NCBI GenBank assembly: GCA_038319215.1
Contig: JBBQCZ010000024.1
Location: forward strand, 1-32,034
From: Bact-19 sp038319215
GTDB taxonomy: Bacteria > Bacteroidota > Bacteroidia > Bacteroidales > ML635J-15
Direction of reading: 5' to 3'
Length of the DNA stretch: 32,034 bases
The translations under genes were made by a program, and so were the position numbers. Below are positions 24,672 through 32,034 of this stretch, piece by piece. How positions within the stretch are numbered: position 1 is the stretch's first letter; each line of letters opens with the position of its first letter. The notes beneath the pieces were generated by a model, which was not told the DNA's origin, did not search any database, and saw nothing but the letters and a program-made list of their open reading frames with translations.

Positions 24672-24764
24672 AATAATAAAAAGCGTCCCAAAAGTATTAC
24701 TAAATTTTTCAAAAACCAAGTTTAAAACAATAATTATTGAATAATAATACTTTCAGAACGCTTT
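24672..24764 (-). terminator. Long imperfect hairpin terminator after the subtilisin gene
   Basis: AAAGCGT (24680-24686) pairs with ACGCTTT (24758-24764). After a 3x3 internal loop, AAAGTATTA (24691-24699) pairs with TAATACTTT (24745-24753). The loop holds a smaller palindrome (CAATAATTATTG, 24728-24739). On the minus strand the stem is followed by TTTTTATTATTATA. It lies 17 bp past the protease stop. Confidence 0.65.
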
Positions 24765-24780
24765 AGCCTATATTATGCTT

Positions 24781-27700
24781 TTATAACTTTACAATTTTAA
24801 AAGAAACTACTTTTTCGCCATTATATAATCTTAACATGTAATTTCCAGTAGTAAAATCATTTAAATCAATATTTTCGATTGATTCATTTATTTTGCCAAC
24901 AGTTAAAATTCTACCAGTAATATCAACAATTTCGTATGCTGCACCTTGGCAATTCATTATTTTCATCAAACCGAAAGTAGGATTAGGATATACTTCAATT
25001 TGTCCATAACCAAAATCTTCAATACTATTTGGAGTTACTTCTATTAAGAAATCCTGTTGAGCTGAGTTATTTCCATCACTAACATTAAGAACTATCTGAT
25101 CGCCTGGAGAACTAATATTTGCAGGAGTTCCTGTTAAAACAGCAGTACCATCACCATTATCTGTTAATGTTGCCCAAGAAGGCAAAGTAGTTGCAGTAAT
25201 TGTAAGAACTTCATCATCAGCATCAACAGCAGTGATGTTGTATGTGTAAAGAGTATTCTGAACATGAGTAGTTATTGGGGTCGAAGTAAATTCGGGATTT
25301 GAATTTGGAGTTATTTTTACTCTAAATTCCTGAACGTCTTCAAACATTCCATCGCTAACTCTCAAAACAACTTGGAACCCAATTGAACTTGTTGTTAGAG
25401 GTGTTCCTGTTACAGTACCAGTACCATCGCCATTATCTACAAAACTTGCCCAAATTGGTAATGTTGTAGCTGTAATTGTTAAAACATCAAACTCGGCATC
25501 AATAGCAGTAACATTATAAGTAAAAGGAATAAACTGAACATGTGTTAAAATAGGTTCAGATGTAAACTCCGGAGATGTATTAGATGTTAAAACTGTAATA
25601 GTGAAATTTTGGTCTGCATCATAAGTTCCGTTAGAAACATTTAATACAACATTAAATTCTTCATACTGAGCAACTATTTCTGGAGCTGTACCAGAAAAAC
25701 TTGCAGTACCATCACCATTATCTGTAATTGTTAACCAAGCTGGTTTTACAGGAGCTGTAATTGCCAAAGGAAGAGAATTTGGATCTTCGGTTACTACATT
25801 GTAAGTATAAGTTTCGAATTCGATAACGTTAAGAGCTGGTGATGAAGTAAAATAAGGAGCATCTGTTGGAGCAATTCCGATCCATTTATAAATACCGCCA
25901 CTATTAACATCCCAGTTAAAGCCACCTGCCCATCCGCAGTCTTCGTTAAACATTACAACATTTGAATATTGAACAGAATCGTCAATTTGTGTCCATGAAG
26001 TACCATAATCTAAAGTATAAGCAGAGAAATTAGATTCAGCAGTCTGTGATATCTTTGTACCTACATACATTCCAATTTTTCCAGGAACAGCAGAAACATC
26101 CGACAGATATTGATCTGCTACAGAAATTTGTGTCCAGGTTTGTCCACCATTATTAGTTTTAACCATTTTCCAGCTTTCAATAACACCAGTGGTGGCATTA
26201 TTAACCTGACAAATAGCAACACCGTTCAACTCATCAGTAAAAGAAATTGTGCTAACATTTGCTTCACCGGTATCAAATACTGTCCAAGTTAAACCACGGT
26301 CAGTAGTTTTATAAATTCTTCCTGTATTTGTTCCAAACCAAGCAATATCACCAATAGCATCAGCAACACCAGTCCATCCCATTTCGCCACTTTCAGGAGC
26401 AGGAATATTTGCACCATCTAAAAGAATCCAATTATCGCCACCATCAGTAGTAGTATAAATTTCGAATTCGCTATTTATTGGGTCACCCATACAATAGCCA
26501 TTATTTGCATCAAACATGTGAATTACATTTGTAAAACTTGCTGCATTTGCGAATGTAGCTGTACTTTGGTGTACCCAGTTTACTCCGCCATCAGAAGTTT
26601 TATAAATTCCACCGCCACCATTTTCATCATAAACTGCAACCCAAGCATTAAGAGCATCAATAGCAGTAATATCGCCAGGAGCAAAATTTGTTGCTACATC
26701 GATAGTATCAGGAATCCAAGTTGCACCAGCATTTGCAGTACGAGCGAAATCGCGTGTAATACTTCCGCTGCCAGAACCATCATAAGTTAAAAACCAAGCA
26801 GTATTTTGATCTACAACAGCAGTTTTAAGCACAGCACGATAAGGACTTGCAAAATGAGTATTTTGCTCATTCCATCCACTTTCAGCAACACTACCACTTT
26901 GTCCAACAAGAATAAAATAAGTTTTAATTTCAGTATCCTCATTTACGTCATCACCTGCAGTTAAAGTAACCATATAAACACCTTCTGTGTTATAAGTTAT
27001 AGCCATAGGATTTTGAGATGTACTAACAGAAGGCATACCACCTTCAAATTCCCAAGACCAATGTGTTGGTGTCCCAGTTGTTAAATCAGTAAAATCGACA
27101 GTTCCACCAGCTGAAATAACTACAGCGCTGGCTTCAAAGTCAGCAACTAAAGGAGCATTTAAAGACATTGCCGCCGTAACAGCCGCAAATGCATCGATAC
27201 GACCAGCGCCAATACTGTCAACAAAAGCTGCATTTTCAGCATTTACATTTGTACAAGTATTTTTCAATATTGCGGTTAACTCTTCTGGAGTAAGATCTGG
27301 ATTTGCAGATAAAATCAACCCACATAAACCAGATGTAACTGGACAAGCCATTGAAGTTCCTTGCATTAGATCATAATTTCCGCTAACACCGTATGAAGCA
27401 GCGCCACCAGTAGTTCCGTTAATCATATCCCATGCTGTACCAGCTTCGTTGTATGTTGTACTTAAAATAGAGAAAGCGCCAATACCCAAAAATCCAGTAG
27501 TAGCATATCCACCTGGAGCAAGAACATCAATCCAAGTACCATAATTTGAAAAGTCAGATTTATTATCGCCAATATCACAAGAACCAACGGCAATAACATG
27601 TTCCAAAGCTGCAGGATAACCTACATAGTTAATTGGAATATCTGGATTCGCCTGTGTTTCTGCACCATTACCATTATTTCCAGCAGCACCGACTAAAACA

Positions 27701-28593
27701 CAACCTTTATTGTAAGCGTAATTTACGATATTTTGCATTGTCTGAAAGAACTGAGAGCTACCCCAAGACATGTTTATAACATCAGCGCCATTATCAGCAG
27801 CCCATACAATACCTTCATAACCAGCAGCCATAGATTGACCATCGCTAGCATCATCACCAAGTTTAACGGCCATAATACTAATATTACCACCTATTGAAGA
27901 CACGCCAATACCATTATTTGTTTCTGCAGCAATAAGTCCAGCAGAATGAGTACCATGCGACCACATATATGTTGCTTCGGGAGGATTTGGATCATTATCG
28001 CCATTTCCAAGATCAATAGCCATGATAATTTTATTTGTCAAATCTGGATGATTAATCCAAATTGCATTATCCAAAACAGCAACTACAATATCAGGATCAC
28101 CAGGTGTTACATCCCAAGCTTCAGCAGCGTTTATTAGATTTAAATGCCAAGATGAATTTGCAGACCCAAATAAGCCACCACTAAGGTCAGCATTATAATA
28201 AGAATCATTAGGCACTAATGAGATGAAGAACAATGGAGCAGGTTCAGCAAATTCAATTGCTGGATTTGCATTTAATTCTGCAAGTAGTTCTTTAATGTCA
28301 TTTTTCTCAGTAAAATCCATTTTAAATGTGCGTTGCAAGATATCACTTGAGGCAGACTTAAAAGGTATAACCAATTCGGTTATTCCGTATCTCTCAATTA
28401 GCCCTTGAAGGAAAAAAACATCTTTAGGATTAATTTTCCCATCCTCATTAGCAACATTCAAAACTGCATCATCAGCAATTTTAAAATATACTCGTCCATC
28501 AACCCAAAGGGAGTTGACAGTTTGACCGAAAATGTTGACGAACGGCAAAGCCATCAACATTACAATCAAAAATACTCTTGTAAATGTTCTCAT
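24781..28593 (-). CDS. Secreted subtilisin-family (S8) serine protease with PKD, beta-propeller-like and Ig-like domains, T9SS type A
   Basis: A 1270-residue exported protease. The signal peptide ends near FGQ (22-24), followed by a propeptide-like region (about 25-125). The S8 catalytic domain (about 140-475) has Asp175 in VAVLDNA, His213 in SHGTHSAG, Asn306 in AAGNNG and Ser414 in GTSMACP. The Asp motif reads D-N-A rather than the usual D-(T/S)-G, but the triad is intact. A PKD domain follows (about 480-565). Next come at least five BNR/Ycf48-like blades with T-x-D-G-G-x-x-W cores (about 570-905), three roughly 95-residue Ig-like repeats each with DNGDGT (about 910-1190), and a type A tail from VYPNP (about 1199). 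It has a 91-bp upstream gap and its own terminator, so it is probably a single transcription unit. Confidence 0.93.
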   Translation of the reverse strand: MRTFTRVFLIVMLMALPFVNIFGQTVNSLWVDGRVYFKIADDAVLNVANEDGKINPKDVFFLQGLIERYGITELVIPFKSASSDILQRTFKMDFTEKNDIKELLAELNANPAIEFAEPAPLFFISLVPNDSYYNADLSGGLFGSANSSWHLNLINAAEAWDVTPGDPDIVVAVLDNAIWINHPDLTNKIIMAIDLGNGDNDPNPPEATYMWSHGTHSAGLIAAETNNGIGVSSIGGNISIMAVKLGDDASDGQSMAAGYEGIVWAADNGADVINMSWGSSQFFQTMQNIVNYAYNKGCVLVGAAGNNGNGAETQANPDIPINYVGYPAALEHVIAVGSCDIGDNKSDFSNYGTWIDVLAPGGYATTGFLGIGAFSILSTTYNEAGTAWDMINGTTGGAASYGVSGNYDLMQGTSMACPVTSGLCGLILSANPDLTPEELTAILKNTCTNVNAENAAFVDSIGAGRIDAFAAVTAAMSLNAPLVADFEASAVVISAGGTVDFTDLTTGTPTHWSWEFEGGMPSVSTSQNPMAITYNTEGVYMVTLTAGDDVNEDTEIKTYFILVGQSGSVAESGWNEQNTHFASPYRAVLKTAVVDQNTAWFLTYDGSGSGSITRDFARTANAGATWIPDTIDVATNFAPGDITAIDALNAWVAVYDENGGGGIYKTSDGGVNWVHQSTATFANAASFTNVIHMFDANNGYCMGDPINSEFEIYTTTDGGDNWILLDGANIPAPESGEMGWTGVADAIGDIAWFGTNTGRIYKTTDRGLTWTVFDTGEANVSTISFTDELNGVAICQVNNATTGVIESWKMVKTNNGGQTWTQISVADQYLSDVSAVPGKIGMYVGTKISQTAESNFSAYTLDYGTSWTQIDDSVQYSNVVMFNEDCGWAGGFNWDVNSGGIYKWIGIAPTDAPYFTSSPALNVIEFETYTYNVVTEDPNSLPLAITAPVKPAWLTITDNGDGTASFSGTAPEIVAQYEEFNVVLNVSNGTYDADQNFTITVLTSNTSPEFTSEPILTHVQFIPFTYNVTAIDAEFDVLTITATTLPIWASFVDNGDGTGTVTGTPLTTSSIGFQVVLRVSDGMFEDVQEFRVKITPNSNPEFTSTPITTHVQNTLYTYNITAVDADDEVLTITATTLPSWATLTDNGDGTAVLTGTPANISSPGDQIVLNVSDGNNSAQQDFLIEVTPNSIEDFGYGQIEVYPNPTFGLMKIMNCQGAAYEIVDITGRILTVGKINESIENIDLNDFTTGNYMLRLYNGEKVVSFKIVKL

Positions 28594-28646
28594 AATTTGT
28601 GTTAAGTTTAATGGTTAATAAAAAAAAAGTCTCATAAATTCAGCCC

Positions 28647-28654
28647 CAAATTTA
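28647..28654 (-). promoter_or_regulatory. Candidate -7 promoter box (TAAATTTG) for the subtilisin gene
   Basis: On the minus strand TAAATTTG fits TAnnTTTG, about 53 bp upstream of the ATG at 28593. No convincing -33 element is seen at the expected distance. Confidence 0.4.
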
Positions 28655-28684
28655 CAAATAAAATTGAATAATTAATAAAGTATT

Positions 28685-29338
28685 CTATAATTTGGTAGCA
28701 CGAATTACATGTCTTTTCCCAGGAGGCCCCTCAAATCGCTTAACAAAAAAACCAGAATTTCGAAGATTTTCTTTTACAATCCCCTTGCTGCAATAGGTAA
28801 CAAGAATTCCACCTGTTAACAAAATTGTTGATAATTTACTAAAAATATCTACTGTCCACATTTCAGGTTGAACTTCTGGAGAAAAAGCATCAAAGTAAAT
28901 AATATCATACTTTTTAGTTGTTGTAAACGACTGAATATCAATAATTTGTTTCAATAATGCAAACTGATTGCCAATAATAATTTCCTCATCCCATTTCTCA
29001 TTAAAACTTAACAAGTGAGAATTTGCATCTGAAATATAATTCTCGAAACCAAGTTTACAGAAAACGTCTTTTTCAACAGGTTTTACTTCAATACCATGAT
29101 AATAAATTTTCTTGTTAAGAATTTTATTCTCCTCAAAGCTCAAGATTGCATTCAATCCCGTACCATATCCAATTTCTAAAATTGATATTTCGTTTTTTTC
29201 AATAAATCTCAATCCGAGATTGATAAAAATATGCTGTGACTCAGTCAAAGCTCCATTAATGCTATGATAATGTTGATTAAACTTTTCTGAGAATAAAGTG
29301 TAGGAATTGTCTGCTGTCTTAACAGGAATAATTTTCAT
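28685..29338 (-). CDS. mnmD: tRNA (mnm5s2U34) methyltransferase MnmD, stand-alone form
   Basis: A 217-residue SAM-dependent methyltransferase of the MnmD (DUF752) family, expected to complete the 5-methylaminomethyl group on the wobble uridine of tRNA. Visible are HYHSINGALTESQHIF (23-38), the SAM loop EIGYGTGLN (55-63) and the family signature FDAFSPEVQPEMW (149-161). The C-terminus PPGKRHVIRA is also typical. It lacks the FAD-dependent MnmC1 oxidase half found in the fused enterobacterial MnmC, as is usual in this phylum. It is flanked by two protease genes and appears monocistronic, with a TATTTTTG box 28 bp upstream. Confidence 0.95.
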   Translation of the reverse strand: MKIIPVKTADNSYTLFSEKFNQHYHSINGALTESQHIFINLGLRFIEKNEISILEIGYGTGLNAILSFEENKILNKKIYYHGIEVKPVEKDVFCKLGFENYISDANSHLLSFNEKWDEEIIIGNQFALLKQIIDIQSFTTTKKYDIIYFDAFSPEVQPEMWTVDIFSKLSTILLTGGILVTYCSKGIVKENLRNSGFFVKRFEGPPGKRHVIRATKL

Positions 29339-29365
29339 TCAGTGTGTTTATAATTGTAATCATTG

Positions 29366-29373
29366 CAAAAATA
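29366..29373 (-). promoter_or_regulatory. Candidate -7 promoter box (TATTTTTG) for mnmD
   Basis: On the minus strand TATTTTTG matches TAnnTTTG and would give a leader of about 20-25 nt before the ATG at 29338. No -33 TTTG at standard spacing was found. Confidence 0.4.
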
Positions 29374-29520
29374 CAATAAATAGTTTGACATTAAAACTCT
29401 TTTATGCGGAACCAATAATAAGTCTTCAAAATATTTTTATCCAATTATATCGTAGTGAAATTGTGAAAAACTACCTAATAATTTCTTTAAAAAAACTAAC
29501 AAATGCAACCAAAAATTTAT

Positions 29521-29528
29521 TATTTTTG
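29521..29528 (+). promoter_or_regulatory. Candidate -7 promoter box (TATTTTTG) for the secreted S1 protease
   Basis: TATTTTTG matches TAnnTTTG, with the ATG at 29566 about 37 bp downstream. It is the same octamer as the oppositely oriented mnmD box. The 227-bp divergent gap otherwise holds nothing recognisable. Confidence 0.45.
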
Positions 29529-29565
29529 TCTTTTTGCAAGAAATAAAACAATTAAATAATCAATT

Positions 29566-32034
29566 ATGAAAAAACTTTACACTAAATTATTGCTTTTAAA
29601 TCTATTTTTAATCTCTTCGCTTTTTGCAATAAGCCAGATAAATACTGGAATTTTGCCAGAGAGTATTAAATCTAAATTATCTGACACAAACATTGATCAC
29701 ATTTCACTTACTCCACCATCTATGAGTTTAATTAACTCTGAAGATGCGCAGGACGAAAAGAATGGAACAATGTACAAGGTTGCACGATTACTTCCAGTAG
29801 ATGTAAATATTACAAATTCTGGAACATGGGACGTTACTTCAAACGGAACAGTAGTTTGGCGATTAAAGCTGTCAAGTGATGGAGCAAAAGCATGTGTTAT
29901 TCACTTTAGTGAATTTGCGCTTCCTAAAGGCTCTCAATTATTTATTTACAGTATAGACAAAAGCTATGTAATGGGTCCATACACTAGTGAAGATAATTTA
30001 GATGGTGAAAATTATGCCATAGGAGTATTATCTGGTGATGAAGTAATTGTTGAATATTCAGCACCTCGTAATAAATCAATAAACGGAGATACTGACATTG
30101 AATTGCCATTATTAACTATAAGTAAATTCTCATACATTTACCGTGGAGAAGATTATTATGTTAGCCCCGACAAATCGACAGGCTACGGAGCATCTGGTGA
30201 TTGCCAAGTAAATGCAAACTGTAGCGAAGGTAATAACTGGCGCCAACAACAAGAAGGCGTTGCCAGAATTTATGTAGTTGATGGAAACACCGCTGGATAT
30301 TGCACTGGTACACTTATAAATAATACATCCAATGATCTGACTCCATATTTTTTAACTGCTGACCATTGTGGTGGAGATGTTACTGCAAGCGATTTTGGCG
30401 AATGGATTTTCCGTTTTAACTACGAAAGTCCAGCATGTACTGCAACAAGTCAACCATCGGGAAATAACATTACAGGTTGTACTAAAAAATCGAGAGCACC
30501 ACTAAATGGAGGATCTGACTTTTTATTATTACAATTATCAACAACAGCACTAAACTTAAAAAACATTGGTGCAATTTATAACGGATGGAGGAATACAACT
30601 ACAGCAAGCACAAGTGGTGTATCATTTCATCATCCATCTGGCGACATTAAAAAAGTATCTACTTATACTACAACACTATCTTCGTCAACATATAATGGAG
30701 GTACAGGAAATGTTGGAGCAGCAAATGCTCATTGGAGAGTTTATTGGTCAGCAACAACTAATGGACATGGTGTAACAGAAGGCGGTTCATCGGGATCCCC
30801 AATTTTTGACAATAATGGATACGTTGTGGGCACTTTATCTGGTGGATCATCATATTGTGACGCAACATCAAGTCCTGACTTGTATGGAAAACTCTCTTAC
30901 CATTGGACAACAAATGGAACTACAAGTGATATTCAACTAAAACCATGGCTTGATCCAGGAAATACTGGAGCATCTACATGCGAATTATTAGATCCAAATA
31001 ATCCAGGTTTAGTTGCCAATTTTAGCGGAACTCCTACAAGTGTTAGTACTGGTGGAACAGTTACATTTACTGACTTATCAACTGGTGGAACAATAACAGG
31101 TAGATCATGGAGTTTTCCAGGTGGAACACCATCAAGTTCAACTGCTCTATCTCCAGCTATTGTTTACAACACAGCAGGCACATACAATGTTTCATTAACA
31201 GTAAATACAAGCACAACAAATGATTCTGAAACTAAAACCGGATATATTACAGTAACTACTGCAGGAAGCGGTTTTACATACAATTTTGAAGCATGTACAG
31301 ATTTTGCTGTTGACCAGTTTAGTCCTTGTACTACTTACGATGGTGATGGCTCGGCAAGTTATGGTTCTCAGGATTATGATTTTAACAATTCTGGGTATAC
31401 AGGTTCATTTATTGCATTTAACCCTACAACAACTACACCTGCTGCTCCGGCGAATTGGGCTGCTCACGGCGGTTCAAAATTCGGAGCATGTCTGAGTGCA
31501 ACTACACCTGCAAATAATGATTGGTTCATTACTCCATCAATAAGTTTATTATCAAATTCATCTTTTACCTTCTGGGCAAAATCTGTTACTGCAACGTATG
31601 GGCTTGAAAGATTTAATGTTTATGTATCTACAACGAATAACAGCATTGGCAGTTTTACAAAAATTTCTACTGGCACATATCTCGAAGCGCCAATCACTTG
31701 GACACAATACACATATAATCTTTCGGCTTATAATAATCAAAATATTTATCTTGCTATACAGTGTGTTTCAAATGATGCATTTATGTTTATGATTGATGAT
31801 ATTGTAGTTACAACAAGTGCAGGAACAACTCCACCAGTTGCTAATTTTATTGGAGCTCCAACTTCTGGTTGCTATCCATTAACTGTTAACTTTACAGATC
31901 AGTCAACTAACAGTCCAACGCAAAGAGCTTGGTCTTTCCCAGGTGGAACACCATCATCTAGCACACAGCAAAATCCAGTAATTGTTTACAATAATTCAGG
32001 TGTTTATAATGTAAGTTTAACAGCAACCAATGCT
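29566..32034 (+). CDS. Secreted trypsin-like (lysyl-endopeptidase-type) serine protease with PKD and cleaved-adhesin domains, 3' truncated
   Basis: The frame is open from ATG 29566 to the window end (823 codons, no stop), so the C-terminus is missing. The signal peptide MKKLYTKLLLLNLFLISS...SQ ends near residue 24. A roughly 170-residue N-terminal region precedes an S1-fold protease domain. That domain has His267 in FLTADHCGG, Asp318 in GGSDFLLLQL and Ser409 in GGSSGSPIFD, a pattern like Achromobacter-type lysyl endopeptidases; the P1 preference is inferred. The chain continues with a PKD domain (about 482-565), a MAM-like cleaved-adhesin domain (about 569-750, ending FMIDDIVVT) and the beginning of a second PKD domain. 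Both PKD domains share SFPGGTPSSST. A T9SS tail is expected beyond the edge but not seen. Confidence 0.9.
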   Translation, partial: MKKLYTKLLLLNLFLISSLFAISQINTGILPESIKSKLSDTNIDHISLTPPSMSLINSEDAQDEKNGTMYKVARLLPVDVNITNSGTWDVTSNGTVVWRLKLSSDGAKACVIHFSEFALPKGSQLFIYSIDKSYVMGPYTSEDNLDGENYAIGVLSGDEVIVEYSAPRNKSINGDTDIELPLLTISKFSYIYRGEDYYVSPDKSTGYGASGDCQVNANCSEGNNWRQQQEGVARIYVVDGNTAGYCTGTLINNTSNDLTPYFLTADHCGGDVTASDFGEWIFRFNYESPACTATSQPSGNNITGCTKKSRAPLNGGSDFLLLQLSTTALNLKNIGAIYNGWRNTTTASTSGVSFHHPSGDIKKVSTYTTTLSSSTYNGGTGNVGAANAHWRVYWSATTNGHGVTEGGSSGSPIFDNNGYVVGTLSGGSSYCDATSSPDLYGKLSYHWTTNGTTSDIQLKPWLDPGNTGASTCELLDPNNPGLVANFSGTPTSVSTGGTVTFTDLSTGGTITGRSWSFPGGTPSSSTALSPAIVYNTAGTYNVSLTVNTSTTNDSETKTGYITVTTAGSGFTYNFEACTDFAVDQFSPCTTYDGDGSASYGSQDYDFNNSGYTGSFIAFNPTTTTPAAPANWAAHGGSKFGACLSATTPANNDWFITPSISLLSNSSFTFWAKSVTATYGLERFNVYVSTTNNSIGSFTKISTGTYLEAPITWTQYTYNLSAYNNQNIYLAIQCVSNDAFMFMIDDIVVTTSAGTTPPVANFIGAPTSGCYPLTVNFTDQSTNSPTQRAWSFPGGTPSSSTQQNPVIVYNNSGVYNVSLTATNA

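Noticed and set aside
29307..29546. 79-residue plus-strand frame between mnmD and the S1 protease
   Set aside because: It begins inside mnmD on the opposite strand and runs through the promoter region; no family resemblance.
1..32034. CRISPR arrays, tRNA/rRNA genes, insertion sequences or phage genes
   Set aside because: None recognised on reading both strands; repeats seen are either protein-module repeats or short pairs.

Overview
The window looks like chromosomal DNA from a member of the Bacteroidota, probably class Bacteroidia or a relative; I cannot place it more finely. The evidence is AT-rich sequence, several very large secreted proteins with type IX secretion system (T9SS) sorting tails of both type A (Por-type) and type B (CHU_C, gliding-associated), promoter-like TAnnTTTG boxes typical of the phylum, and a Bacteroidota-style bifunctional Rel/SpoT. 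Gene starts generally lack strong Shine-Dalgarno sequences.

Layout. (1) 1-640 is non-coding, with two short direct-repeat clusters. (2) 641-10321 (+) encodes a 3226-residue secreted beta-rich giant: signal peptide, beta-helix, four W-x-G...NW-type modules, three copies of an uncharacterised HYLDSEL module and a type A sorting tail. A strong terminator follows. (3) 10438-13228 (-) is a tightly overlapping four-gene run: DMT-family transporter, YigZ/IMPACT protein, PlsC-like acyltransferase and nitrilase-family amidase. It lies downstream of dnaA (13267-14694, -), from which a hairpin terminator separates it. (4) 14695-15356 is a 662-bp AT-rich divergent spacer upstream of dnaA, a possible but unproven origin region. 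(5) 15357-17936 (+) holds a LOG-family phosphoribohydrolase, a Dgt-like dNTP triphosphohydrolase, and a SiaB-like kinase with a SiaC-like phosphoprotein. The last three are translationally overlapped. (6) 17933-22414 (-) holds trkA, a diverged SirB1/transglutaminase-like protein and the Rel/SpoT synthetase-hydrolase. (7) 22485-28593 (-) holds a fibronectin-III-like type B T9SS cargo, a membrane protein with a GNAT-like C-terminus, and a 1270-residue T9SS subtilisin. (8) 28685-29338 (-) is mnmD. (9) 29566 to the window end (+) is a secreted S1-type (lysyl-endopeptidase-like) protease with PKD and cleaved-adhesin domains, cut by the window edge.

How they fit together. Two themes alternate: an exported arsenal (one beta-helix giant, two proteases, one FN3 protein), and a core block around dnaA concerned with replication initiation, dNTP pools, (p)ppGpp, potassium and a SiaB/SiaC phospho-switch. 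The most intriguing point is the physical coupling of Dgt with SiaB and SiaC next to dnaA. No CRISPR array, tRNA, rRNA, insertion sequence or prophage was recognised.
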